Assembly (NCBI GenBank): GCA_009792885.1 | Contig: WMCF01000015.1 | Coordinates: 6,399,198 to 6,463,197, forward strand | From: Eremophila alpestris peregrina | Taxonomy: Eukaryota > Chordata > Aves > Passeriformes > Alaudidae | DNA: 64,000 nucleotides | Reading direction: 5' to 3' | Part shown: positions 12,347 to 24,867 of the stretch, piece after piece | How the letters are laid out: every line of letters starts with the position of its first letter | Numbering within the stretch: the first letter of the stretch is position 1 | The notes under the pieces: model-generated | The model's database searches: none | What the model saw: the letters and a program-made list of their open reading frames with translations, nothing else | Told to the model about the DNA's origin: nothing | Program-made: the position numbers and the translations under genes

Positions 12347-15300
12347 GAGAATCATGGGAGGAGTTTTGCAGAGTTTGGGTACCTAATTTACATTAAACAC
12401 ATAGCAAACAGTAGCAGTCTTAGGAATTGTAGCTGTGGCTTTCTTCCCATGTAGTTGTCATACAATATAAATAGAATACAAACCCAAATCAACTCAACAA
12501 AATTAAAAAAAACAAACCCAACTTAACAAGAGAAAAGCCCAACCAAAACCAAAATACCCAACCGTGTGGGATTGTTCTCTATCTTTGTTCCTCTTTCAGT
12601 AAATCTTCATCTTTTTGCTACATAGTTTATCTACCTGACTGAAAGAAATGAAAATATCTCTGTCTGGTACGGCACAGTGGTAAATTCACTTTCATAGGAG
12701 CAAGAAAATTTAATTTTGAACACTAAAAAAGACAGATGTACTGAATTCATGGCTCCACCTTATCAGGGAGGCTCTTACCTTACATTCTTCCTAGGATTGT
12801 GTAGAGTAGAAACTCAAGAAGATAGCAAAGACCTTGAAAATAGACAATGCTAAATGCCATAAAAATATAAATACAGTTCATAGATGGTCATAGAAGAATG
12901 AAACTTTAAGAGCTAGGGAGAACTCACTTCCCAGTATAACAAGGAGAAAATAAAATCCATGCATCTAACATCTATAATGAATCTCACATATGGTAAAACA
13001 TGAAGGGAATAATATAAATGTATGCTGAAATCGGCAACAGCTTCTACCAACATGGGAAATGGAAGAAGCGTGAGGAATAGCTGAAGTGTTGTTCCTCTCA
13101 GGTAAGGACACTGTGCCTGATCTGAATCACTACTTACCTGCAACATGTCCTTGTTCCTCCTTAGCAGAAAGTACTGCTCCCTCAACTGCAGTTTTGTTTT
13201 GTCTAAAAATTAGAGATAATCAAGGGTCTGTGCTAAAACCTGTGCTTTTCCTTATTTTGTTTAGTTGTAGCTTGCAGCTACATTCTCTATCCATGAAGTG
13301 TGTGGACTGTACTTTGCTGACAGATTTCTTCCTCTGTCTTAAACTGCCAAAAATATCTAGGATACTTTTTAGACATCCTTTATTTTCCTGAAATTCTCAG
13401 CTCCTAAATGATGTATATGACTATATTTCTTTTCCATCCTGGAATTAGATTTGAAGAAAGCATTTTGAATAATGCCAATATTTAAGTTCCCTCTCAGGTG
13501 ATTTGACCCCTAACTTTGACTACCAGTTTCCCTCCCTTGAAAGATTCATTTATTTTCCACTTTCTTCTGGGAAGAGGCATCAAAGCCCTTTCTTTGAGAG
13601 TCTGGCATTTCAGACCTCTCTTAAAAAAGGGAGGGTAGGTGGAAATGCCCTCCCCCACATTTTTTTCCTAGGAACCAGTGTTTAGGACATTTACTTGGAA
13701 AGATTGAATTCTTTGCTTCAGTGAGTCTTACTTGATGCATAGCAGAGCAAATTGCACAAGCAGGAATGAGAAATGCCTGCTCCAGAAATCCTTGTAGCCT
13801 GTCTTTTATTGTGTTCACTTGGGACATGGTCTTAACGTCTCATCTTGAAGAAGAGAGACTTAGGCCTAGTTTACCATTTTGGAAAAGTGTCCCAAACTTC
13901 TATATGGAGAAACAGTATTTGGGAATGACCTGCTGCTAGTGTTTTCTTGGGACCTAAAGTCAGAACTCTGAACATGTCTGTCAGTTCACATCTAGCACAT
14001 GAGTTTGTGAGTGATGTTAAAATGCAGCCATGAAGTTGAGCATTAGGGTTTGTCAGGACATAGTTGACGATGAAGATGACTAGATGTAGGTTGTTACAGG
14101 CTTACATCAGTATATATCAGTATGTTTAACAGCTAAATAAAAGGTGACTAGTCCTCCAAACCACGAATAGCTTGTTAACATGCACCCACTCTAATAGGAA
14201 ATATATCTCTATGTAACAAAGAAATCTATTTGGAACAGATGAAAGTAGATACAAAGTAAAATCAAAGAATTAAGAAGTGGGGCTGATCAGGTTTATGTCT
14301 GGAAGTTTACTTCCTCTGTCTTTTTTCTCAGGACAAGCTGTGGAGCAAACTGATTTAATTTAGCTATCTACCTACACTCCTTTCTTGATTTCTTGTTTTT
14401 TTTTTTTTTCTTTTTTTCTTATATAGTATCAAGTACTTGTACACTAGTGTGGTGGCTACTGAGAGTAGCTGTGGCAAAGGAGAAAACACAATGTGGTTAA
14501 GACAGCTGACAGCTGACACTGTGGGCAGGTTGTCTCTTATGCTGTAGACAGTTATCTCTTCAAAAGTGGTTCTAAAGGGCTATTTCTCTCATTCTCAGTG
14601 GCAGTTTTGTTTTCCAGAATGCTTGTTGACTCAGAAATCAATGGGAGAAGTTCTTTGAGCAATTAAGTTGGGAATTTGTGATTCTGTGATTCACTTTCAC
14701 CAATGTAAGATGTCTAATTCCAAACTGTCTTACTGTACAACCTAAAACAGATTCCATCTACCCCTTCACATTCTAAGTGTTCTGACAGTCAGGTGTGTGG
14801 GCATAGGTGCAGCGCCGCCTGGGCAGCCAAAACAAGCACATAGCCTTAATCTTTCCCTATTAGAGCTGCTCATTTGTGAAATGAAGACAGTAACATTCCT
14901 CCATTTCACTGGTCAAAGTAAAAAAGTATTTCTGCTATCTCTCAATTTTTAAATGCTTTTTTGTGTAACCTTAACATTCTTACAACTCGGTGTTGAAATA
15001 ACAGGGATAAAATGTAGGTTATGTTACTGTGAAAAAGACGTTGAGGTCAAACTTCTGCTGGCAATCTTTGTCTCTTAGAGATTTGTCTGTAATTTTGAAC
15101 TGCCTACAGTACACCTCATAAGCTCAAAGTAAAAAACAGAGAAGAAAGAAATTAAAAACTAAAGGGATTTATCACAATCTTGGATCTTTGCTGTATGTTT
15201 GTATCTCCCCAGAAAATATTTTCTGGATTTTTGAACCTGTTTGTGAGCTTCTGTTCATTATAATATAATTTTTTTTTTCCAGATCTTAGATGTAAAGCTT

Positions 15301-15997
15301 TGGTTGTTCACTTTGTTTCATGCATTTGTTTCTTCATTTTAGCTAAAAGATTTTATTTACCTGAAGGAAAAACCTTGGTCTGACATACCACCTGTTCCAT
15401 CCAGTTTTGATCTATTCATTTGTACGTCTCTGTCTCCCCTTTTTGTGGCAATGTATTCTGAAATGTACTACTGATGTGGTTAGGGGGAATCCATTATTTG
15501 GTGCTGTATCTTTTCCATTTTTTTGAGAGCATGGGGGATTTTAAGAGATTACATATTCAATGCAGCAGTAAAAATGGTCCTGCTGAATATGATAATATTT
15601 TGTGATTGTTACATGTTAGACAGGTACTTGAACACACACGACCTATTCATGCCAAAAAGCCCCCATATCTACTATAATGCTACAGCTCTTCACATTGCTC
15701 CTGCTGAGTTTCTAATGCAAACTCTCACAGTGTGTGGTCTCCACTACTGTAAACATGAATTCCCTTCTCATTGTGACTTTATATCTTCTACACTGATTAT
15801 AATGATTCTCTATCAGCTCAAAGCTGTCAATGTGCTCCTGAAAGAACTCTTAGAAGTAGAAAAGAAAAAGGAAAAGGCAAAAAAATGTGCCTTGGTACCT
15901 AAAAATAGAGAGCGTGATCAGAATCAGGAAAAGTTTGAATTTCTTTTACTTAGTTTAATATAAATGAATGTATATTTATATGTGCTGTTTTCTTTGC

Positions 15998-16035
<38 letters not shown>

Positions 16036-19000
16036 CCTTTAAGTAATCTGAATAATTTAATGCAGGGAGTAGCTCTTCCCCTCCATTTCATATAGTTTGG
16101 AGACATAAAGATGCATACATCACAAGTCCATCTATTTCATCAGTTTTTCTGTCCTTGTCAACATCAGTTTGCATTTGTTATGTTCACCCACCCCACTTCA
16201 ATATTAGACATGAAGCAGGTCTGCTTCCTTCTATTAGAAAACTTATCCATGGTTAGTATCACTTAACTGTACCTATCAAAGGCAAAGCACTGATGGGGAT
16301 GTCAAATTCTTTTTGCACAGAAGAGGACACTTTATTATAACAAGAGAGAAAATAATAATGTCACAATGTAAAGCTACTGTGTATCTCCTTCATCAGCCAC
16401 AGCAGGAAGCAATACTGTATGTGGTAGTTTAAATCTTCTTCAGTGATTTGACAGCTTCCAACTGAGTAAAAGAGTCCACATCCTTTGAGGGATTTAGAGG
16501 ACTTGGAGCACCACCCTTAGATTTCAAGAACTTGGAGTTATAGCACAAGCATCTGATTTCATGAGTTTTTGACTTAAACCTGGCAATAATGGTGAGCTGT
16601 GTTATAACAGTGTTTCATGAGAAAGAAGAAACAATATTGTTTTTCTGAGACAATTGTTTTTCTCTCATTATTTAAAATACAAGGAATTTCAGGGAATCCA
16701 AGTGTAGACAATCTTTTTCTTAAATATATTAATTTCTCTATAAAAATTGAGAAAACATGTATACATTGATGGATTTCTACTACAAACCTGCACTATTCAG
16801 TTATGAAAAATTCTTAATCTATGGTCTACTCCTGGAACAACTTGGTCAAAACATATCTCACACTTCCAAACAAGAAGTACAGGTGGTAGAGAAGCAGTTA
16901 TTTTGTTCTAGCAACAGTTTATGTCTACTTTCATTAATTACGGCAGGGATGGGAATCAGACAGCTTATCCACTATTAATTGAAATAAGCAAGTGATCAAT
17001 ATGACTGTTAATTGCACAAAGGGCAACAAATACCCTGGATGCCTTCCCATAGGGTACCGACTGAAGGTAATTTTTGTACTGCTGCATTCTTTACACCAAT
17101 CATACTCATAGGAAAAGAAAGCACAAGACTGATGCTCAATAGATTAAATTTAATGGTGCTCAATGATAATCAGGGCCTTCAGACACAGTACTAATAGTAC
17201 TGTCAAGCACGATTATATTTTCAGATTTATGTGAAAATATTGAAATGCTATTTGCTATCATTTTTTTCCAAGGTTCATCCAGTTGTTTATGCACTATGTC
17301 AATATTGATTCTACATAGTAAAATGTTTATAGCAGGGGCCCAGTGGCTAGTACATCTAACATGTCCAGTGCCAGCAGCAAGTGATTTCTGCCAAGGATTG
17401 GTGGCAGCCTGCCAAGCCATCCAGTGCACAGTTCAGTTTTGCTATCCTATCTGGCTTTGTATTATTGTGGGTTTTTTAAACCACTTATGTTTCTCCTGAA
17501 TATTTTTTCGTTTTACCTGACATATCATGCAAAAAACCCCAAAAATGCATAGGCAGGTAAAAGTATTTTTGAAGGCTATTTCTCAATGTAAAAAAAAAAA
17601 GGACACATCTAGTAAAGATACCACTCGAGCCATTAGAGCTGTTAGATGTGATTGTGCTGTGTCATTTAGCAAAGTGTTGCTCAGTGGGTACAGCAGCTGG
17701 TATATATGATTTTCTATACCACCTGCAAAAATATCCCATACCATATAATCAACCACCTGGATAAAAAAAGAAGGGTAGTGAGACACTGTTTATTATGTAG
17801 CAGCACCCATATTTTCCTTAAACTTGTGAGTACATAAACAGACTGATAGTACACGACGTGTACAGGATAAGGTTTGTTAAAGCTTTTCTGTTCAATAAAG
17901 CATCTACTGCCTGCTGTTCAGATAGTATTGAACAGATTTGCTTATTTCTAATGAAGGTGTTTGGGCAATTTTCTGGCACAAATGAAGTAAAATTATGTAC
18001 TTTAAATGTTCATTAAAAAAAAAAACAAAACAAGACATTTAACCAGCTACCACCATTTTCCCGTAACAGATTGGAAACCACAAAACATGCAAACGGAACC
18101 TCAGAGATAAATTGGCATCATTAGTACTGTTGGGATTATTCATTTGCTTAGAAAGATCCTGTCCAGTGGCAACATTTCAAACAACTGTTTTAACAACTTC
18201 TGATTAGCAAGCTGCCCTCTACCATACACCAAGGTACCTCAGATCATTGCTGCCCAGCCAGCTCCCTCCCCACAGCTCCCGCTGCTATCACATTTGCAGT
18301 GGCCACTGGGATTCGTTTCCATGAAGCTACAGCAGTTTAGTCCTGCTGGAAATCTGGCACTTGGTCTTCAGCATCTCATGCAACACACCTTTCTGCAGCC
18401 TAACTGTGCTCCGAGTGAGCCAGAAGTAGTTTTACTAAAGGCTTTGAGAAAGACATGCAATCTGGCTGCATGAGGATTTCATGTATCTGTGATTCACTAG
18501 GAGCACAAATTTTAGTGCTGCATTACTGTCCAAACGAGGCTAAGGGTACCATACAGGAAATTCTTGGGTGATGTTAGTTATCTGACATTTGCAAATGTCT
18601 TGTAGCTTTTGTTTACCTTTTTTATGTCTAAGTTCTCAGCATCCTTCATAACTGATGCTTTGGAGGCAACATCATTTATTAATCAATAAAATAATGAAGT
18701 GTATTTGTAAGTAGAACAATTTTTCTTTTATTTTTACTACTCTGGTGCTTAGATTTTTTGCTCTTTTTCAAAAATTATTTTTATGCTATATTAACAAAAT
18801 TAACTCAAATAGAAAACTATATGAAAAATAAAAAGTGTAGAAGGATATAAACTTTCAGCTTCAGGTGTCTAATTCATATCTGTTGAAATAATACCTAGCT
18901 TGGAATTTTTTCAATCTGTTGATTGTTTGATGTTTTGCATAAAATGAGCAGAAAATCTGATTCTTGGTTCCAAGGAAAATCATCATATGTGACACCAACT

Positions 19001-22000
19001 GATACTTTTGTCTGTAAAGGCAAAGAGTAATCAAAAATTTTTAAATAAAGAGGAAAAATTGTTCATCCAAGATCAGTCTGGCCAGAAGAGAAAAGAAATG
19101 AGAAACTTAGAGAAAAAACAGGAATGCAAAAATCATCAACTGAAATGAGGACAAAAGCTTTGGTGGAGGAAAAAAAACATTTTCAGGACTATTAGCAGTA
19201 TTCCATTAGAACAATATTACTTGTACAAACTGCAAAACTTCATGAGCAGAATACATGGAAAAATGCTAAATATAGCTTATCATGGAGAGGAAAAGCATAA
19301 AATTGCCTACTGTTATCCGACCCGTAGGAAAAGTAGTCTATTCATTTAGTGCAGTAACACCAATTCTGTTTGCCTGATTTGAGAGAAATTAACAGGTTAT
19401 TTTCCTGAAAGTTCTTGCTTAATAACTAGTGGAGAATGAAGCCAGATAGTCATTTTATTTACATTTAGGAACTTGGAACAAGAACTGTCACAGCAGATCA
19501 ACAAAGAGATAGTAAAAATGACAATAAAACAAAAACTAAAGAAACCCTCACCCTGATGAGTAAAACTGGCTTGGTTCTAGCCTTTTACAGAATCATTGTA
19601 TAGCTTCAAAGGGAGGTTGATTTTTCAGGGTTGTCAACTCAATATCTTACCCCGTTGAAAAAAAAATCTCTTCAGAAATTTAAAAAAATAAAAATAAAAC
19701 AAAGTGAATAGTGCTAAAACACTAATTAGCCTGTTTTCAAATTATGTTAATGAAACTACAAAGAAAATGCAAATCTAGAAGTCTCCAGAAATTCTAACAG
19801 TTGTGGTGTAGCTATGTACCATGGCTGGTAGTCCCACAGCAATACTTCCACTGCCCCCAGGAGAATACCATATTAGTGGTTCACAAATGTGCATTAAATT
19901 AATCTGTTTGATCAGTAAGTGTTTTCAATTTTTTTTTGGTGAGCAGGGATTAATTTTTGAACTCCATTCTATGGGATTCAAAAATTGTGGAGTAATGTTG
20001 CCATTTGAGTCACAGAAGTACAGTGAGCAAAAATCTGTCACCATTTGTAACACTAATATCATTCTTCAAGCCTCATGACATCAGCCAGCAAGATTCTCTT
20101 CATTTTAAGTAAGATATAAGTACACTTATAAGTAATGCTATTTCAGCCCACTAGAAATCTAAGAGGTCCCACTACAGCAGTATAACAGTCACAAGACTAG
20201 TGATGCAGCACTTTAGGAGTGCTTTGCCTGCCTAATCATATTATAAACATATTCATAGTAGTCCCATGGAAGTCCAAGACTGCTTTTGTAGTAGGGTACT
20301 TATGCAGTACAAATGAAGCTCACTTTGTCACTAAGGAGAGGCTTTTTAACATTTTCTTTGGCACATGGGACTCCTGTTACTACAAGTTTCCCATTATGTT
20401 TTTCCATACACAAACACCAACCATACAGTTTGTCAGATTGACCTTTCTTTGATATTAATTGAACAACAAAACAAACAAGAACAAAGGCAAGCATCTGTGA
20501 GAAAGCATGAGAGTTTTTGTGGCTTTGCACTGTACTAAGCACAAGCAAAAATAAAACAGCAGCAATCTCTAAATAGAAGGGGGGCATTCTTTTTTAATGT
20601 AAAAATGAAGACAGAAAAATGGTTAATTTCTTATGCACATTCTAAAGGCCTCCTTTGAACTCACATTAGTTTTAATGGTTGTCTACAGTTCTGTTAAACC
20701 AGACTTATCTTTATTCACTTATAAACTCAAGACCTAAGTTTGTCTTAGGAAATCAGTTTGTTTGGAATGGACAGAATGAATCAGTGATCTATATATATAT
20801 ATCAGTCCTCTTATCTTTGTGTTTCTTCATCCCCTTTATAAGCAATATAAAACTGGAATTTAAATGGTCTTGGGTGCAAGAAATGCAAGAAAGCTTCCCA
20901 AAGATGCTCAAAAATATATGAACATACTAAATGCTGAAATTTTGTTGATTCAGATCTCCTTCAAATATCCAGCCTCCAACTACTTTTTTAAAAGCTAATA
21001 ATTACTTATTTAGGTACTTGACATGGTATAAAGGAGGCGCTTATATTTTCAAGTGAGCTCTCTAAAACTCTAATTCCTGTTAAATCTACAGTGTGGCTAA
21101 AGCTTTCTTTACCATTTACAGAAGCAATGGTTGGCCCTTGGATAACTCTCAGTAGTCCTTTGTTAACCTATAGGTTACACATTGTCCATTGATTACTACC
21201 CTGAGCACTGATTTTGGTTGCATTTACTTTTCAATTCTAGGCCTATAAGCCATCAAATGTTTGAGTTCTTTTGGATTTTTATTTTTTCTAATATCTGTAA
21301 TATTTCTACATATATATTATATTTGGCATGTGTGTTTTGCTAAGAATAAAAATATGTACATAGAAGTTCATAAATGAGAATGAAATAAGTCATATGAATT
21401 CTAAAGCTAACATAAGGTATTTCTAAGTGTTACGAATTTCAAAGCTTTAGCATAAATACTCTCTTAAAACACAAGATTCTTTAAAGTATTGAAGTAAGGA
21501 ATATTCTGATAATCCTTTTCTATCTTTTTGCTTTGCTTCTTTTTTTGCAAGCCTTTTATAATAAGTGTCTGAATTCCATAAAATCAAGTATTTATTCTTC
21601 ACATCACAGTGCTAGAAAAGATAAAAGAATTTTCTGCTTTGATTCTGTTTTGTAATTTGAAGTAACCAAACACTGGCGATTGTTTTTTTAACTTGTACTC
21701 CAGGATGAGAACCACTGTAGTTTTCAAATTCAGTAAGCTAAGTGGTGAAAATGGATATTTCTTCACATGGGAGTAATTGCAGATTCTTCACACTTCTACA
21801 TTGGAGGTATAAAAGTTCTATTTTTTAAAAAAAAGAGCGTGTAATTAGTTATTTTATGGTGTCTATTTACCACAACATTCTTTTCTAGCAGTATGATGAT
21901 TTCTTCTCAGGTGCTAGAAATCTGAAGATGGAATAGAAATGTAGAAGTTGGAATAATTTAGTTTTTTAGTGCTTTTTCAATGAGTTGTCTTACATTCATA

Positions 22001-22659
22001 TATCACAGTAAAATGTTTTTGGAATACTTAAAGATTGTTGTCACATAATGATTCCTTTGAATATGCAGTAATGTCAAGTTATCCCACTGTGCATCCTTTC
22101 AGTACCTGAAAGTTTACTTGTGGGAGTGTCAGATTGAGACTGGGTAAAGGTTGCAAGAATCATAGCAGTTACAAAAGGAAAAGGTGTATTGTACACTTCC
22201 CCCTTGCTTCACAGTCCAGCCAGATTTCCTCTCTCCTCCATACAGATTTTATATCTGTTTCCATTCTAAAATAAAAGGATCACTGAAGTACTTATTTTTC
22301 CAATTTACCTTTCAATCCCTCCAGATTAAAGACCAGAAATATAACTGATGTAATACATCAGAATTAATGTAAATGCAGACAATGTTGTGGTTCAGAAGGT
22401 GGTTGCTTAAGGAAAGAGAGTGGGAAAGAACCTGTCTATTCAGTGATTTTTCCTGAATGTACCAGCTAAGATTTTGGAAGCCACCAGTTAGGGGCAATAC
22501 AGAACCACAAAAGGTCTACTCCTCATTATTTTGTCCAGTTCCTTTCTGAACTAGGTCTCATTTATTTCTTTTCATTTATTCAGTAGGTTGTTACAGCTGC
22601 CCTTTGGGAACCTTGAGCCATTATTGTCCATTGACAGAGACACCCTTTTTAGGCTGGGT
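12347..22659. other. Unique sequence; possible conserved non-coding blocks
   Basis: No exon, LINE or LTR recognised over about 10 kb. An A/C-rich low-complexity stretch lies at 12480-12560 and a 31-base T run at 16005-16035. A short (TA) run lies at 20788-20802. The stretches 16980-17200 and 18050-18420 are less AT-rich and have mixed, non-repetitive sequence of the kind seen in conserved non-coding elements, but conservation cannot be judged from one sequence. The longest open frame, 146 codons at 15523-15963, matches no family I know. Confidence 0.45.
16005..16035. repeat. Poly(T) run of 31
   Basis: An uninterrupted run of 31 T, preceded by a C/T-rich stretch from about 15990. It could be the tail of a minus-strand retroposed sequence, but no retroposed body is recognised to its left, so a simple homopolymer is more likely. 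Confidence 0.9.
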
Positions 22660-23440
22660 GTAGTTATCATGGCTGAGTCGATTGGTGAAGACAAAAGAAC
22701 ACTATCCTGCTAGCAGGGTTTGCCTCTTTCCCTTATCTAACACCCCAGCCTGGGGTGTTGGGTGCACATTGGGCAGCTGTTGCAAATGACCCATTGTCAG
22801 AGACTGAGATATTATAGTTTTTGACTTAAATGTTTTTATGAAGGACTTTCAGAACTGTGAATGTCTCCACACCCTGAATAGGTCTTGGGAAGGAAGACCT
22901 GCGCTGTTTGCGGATGAAGATAAGATAAAACTCAGGATGGGGACATTCACAAAGCACAAGCTTAGCACCTTCAGGGAAAAGTTGGCAGCTCCAGGATAAT
23001 CAGCTGCAAAGCTCGAACAGACCCTCCCACCAAAGGGTGGGAGGAGAGAGGTTTTAGGTAGGTGTTGGAAAGCCTCTGGTCCCAGGCAGTGAATGCCCAT
23101 CCTCTAATGAGCAGACCAACTCAGCTGTGGGGCCCTTCACCCAGGGAAAGCTTATCTGCAGGAGAAGGGGGTGACATGGATCCCCAAAGGGGTCCCCAGA
23201 CCTTACACCAGAGCACCAGAGATGATGCAAGAGATCCTCAGTGTTGCAAGGGACAGTGTCAAACTGGCCCCCTGCAAGGGAGGCACATGGGCATTCCCAC
23301 CTAGCCCAAAGTAAATATTAATCCACGGGATTCTATTCTCTTCAGAGTGTGGTGGAAGACCAGATGGAGGGGGACAACTTTGGGACCCTTGGATGGGTGA
23401 TGTGCTTCCACCTAACCTCTGTCACTCTGTCCCGATTTCC
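22660..23440. other. Unassigned GC-rich block, possible old repeat
   Basis: A stretch clearly richer in G and C than its flanks, directly left of the (CCCTT)n tract. It contains strong hairpins: accccag/ctggggt around one base at about 22742-22756, and a perfect 9-bp stem cctcccacc/ggtgggagg with a 4-base loop at 23023-23044. There is no reading frame of note. The composition and sharp edges suggest a dispersed repeat, perhaps an LTR or non-autonomous element, but no terminal repeats or target duplication were found and I cannot name it. Confidence 0.35.
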
Positions 23441-23445
23441 CCACT

Positions 23446-23617
23446 CCCTTCCCTTCCCTTCCCTTCCCTTCCCTTCCCTTCCCTTCCCTTCCCTTCCCTT
23501 CCCTTCCCTTCCCTTCCCTNNNNNNNNNNNNNNNTTCCCTTCCCTTCCCTTCCCTTCCCTTCCCTTCCCTTCCCTTCCCTTCCCTTCCCTTCCCTTCCCT
23601 TCCCTTCCCTTCCCTTC
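23446..23617. repeat. (CCCTT)n pentanucleotide satellite with assembly gap
   Basis: An almost perfect run of CCCTT units (AAGGG on the other strand), broken by 15 N at 23520-23534. The homopurine/homopyrimidine strands favour triplex and G-rich structures. The gap marks a tract that the assembly could not close, so its true length is unknown. It lies exactly between the unassigned GC-rich block and the truncated 5' edge of the CR1 at 23618. Confidence 0.95.
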
Positions 23618-24640
23618 ACGTTGGCAAAGGCACGGTTGAAAGCCTCAAGGTGAGAATCAAGGGGCATACAAAATGCATTCAGCTGGATAAGCACATCATG
23701 CTGCAGATAAGGAACTGGCTCACAGCTCAGGCACAAAGAGTCTCAGTAAATGGGGTAACATCAGACCAGTGATCTGTCACAGGTGGGCTTCCTCAGGGCT
23801 CCACCCTCAGGTCTGTTATATTCGACATCTTCATAAATGACTTGGACACTGGGCTGGAAGGGATACTGAGAAAGTTCACAGATGATACAAAACTAGGAGG
23901 AGCTGTTGACTCCCTCAAGGGCAGGGAGACCATTCAGAGAGACCTTGACAAATCAGAGAGCTGGGCAATCACTAATTTCATGAAGCTCAACAAGGGAAGG
24001 TGCTGAATCCTGCACCTGGGATGGGGCAACCCTGAATATATGGAGAGACTGGGGAATGGGGTGCTGGAAAGGAGCATCACAGAGAGGGACCTGGAGGTCC
24101 TGGCTGATGCCAAGTTGAACACGAGTCAGCAGTGTCCTGGCAGCCAGGAGGGCGGCATCAGGCACAGCATCACCAGCCAGGCAAGGGAGGGGATTGTCCT
24201 GCTCTGCTCTGAGCTGGGGCGGACTCACCTTGAATGTTGTGTGCAGTTTTGAGTACCGCAATATGAGAAAGACATAAGGCTATTAGAGAGTGCCCAAAGA
24301 AGAGCAACATTGCAGCCTACAATGTCCTCATGAGATGGAGTTGAGGGACACACTGATCTCTTCCCCATGCTGACCAGTGACAGGACCTGAGGGAATGGCC
24401 TGAAGTTGTGTCAGGGGAGGTTTAGCTTGGATATAGGAAAAGGTTCAGAGAATGGTTGGGCACTGGAACAGGCTCCACAGGGAAGTGGTCACACCACAAA
24501 GCCTCAGTACAAGAAGCATTTGGACAATACTCCTTGGCGCATGATGTGACTTCTGGGGATAGTGCTCTGCAGGGCTAGGACTTGGACTCCACAATCCTTG
24601 TGGATCTCTTCCAACTCAGCTTATTCTTTGCTTTCATGAT
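23618..24640 (+). mobile_element. CR1 LINE, 3' kilobase with part of the RT region
   Basis: A 5'-truncated CR1 copy in sense orientation. It covers the C-terminal half of the ORF2 reverse transcriptase and the 3' UTR. The catalytic RT motif is readable at 23875-23886 as F-T-D-D, where the family norm is F/Y-A-D-D, followed by TKLGGAVDSLKGRE. An in-frame stop at 24003 and shifts later in the frame show it is dead. A fragment of the same frame stays open at 24040-24252. The right edge, ttattctttgctttcatgat, is a degenerate CR1 octamer terminus, and it ends at about 24640. Its sequence differs clearly from the copy at 10676, so it belongs to another subfamily or is much older. Confidence 0.88.
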
Positions 24641-24817
24641 TTGTCCGACCAGTACAGTCTGTCTTACCATCTAATAGCTTTTTTTCTTAACTATCTCCTG
24701 AGTTAGAGGGACTGTTCTGTGTGCATCTGTGCATGTATGAGGAATCTGAAAGCAGTGGATCAGACTACAGGTCGGAGGGCTTGTGTGTCCATGATGGCAG
24801 CAACTATCTATCATTCA

Positions 24818-24867
<50 letters not shown>

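Noticed and set aside
12480..12560. Repeated aaccca-like units, possible satellite or telomere-like DNA
   Set aside because: Irregular A/C-rich low complexity without a fixed unit.
15523..15963. 146-codon open frame on the plus strand
   Set aside because: It matches no family I know, has irregular composition and an A-rich lysine run, and has no splice or promoter context. Length is within chance for 64 kb.
23349..23736. Frames translating to proline/serine/phenylalanine repeats
   Set aside because: These are translations of the (CCCTT)n satellite and its gap.
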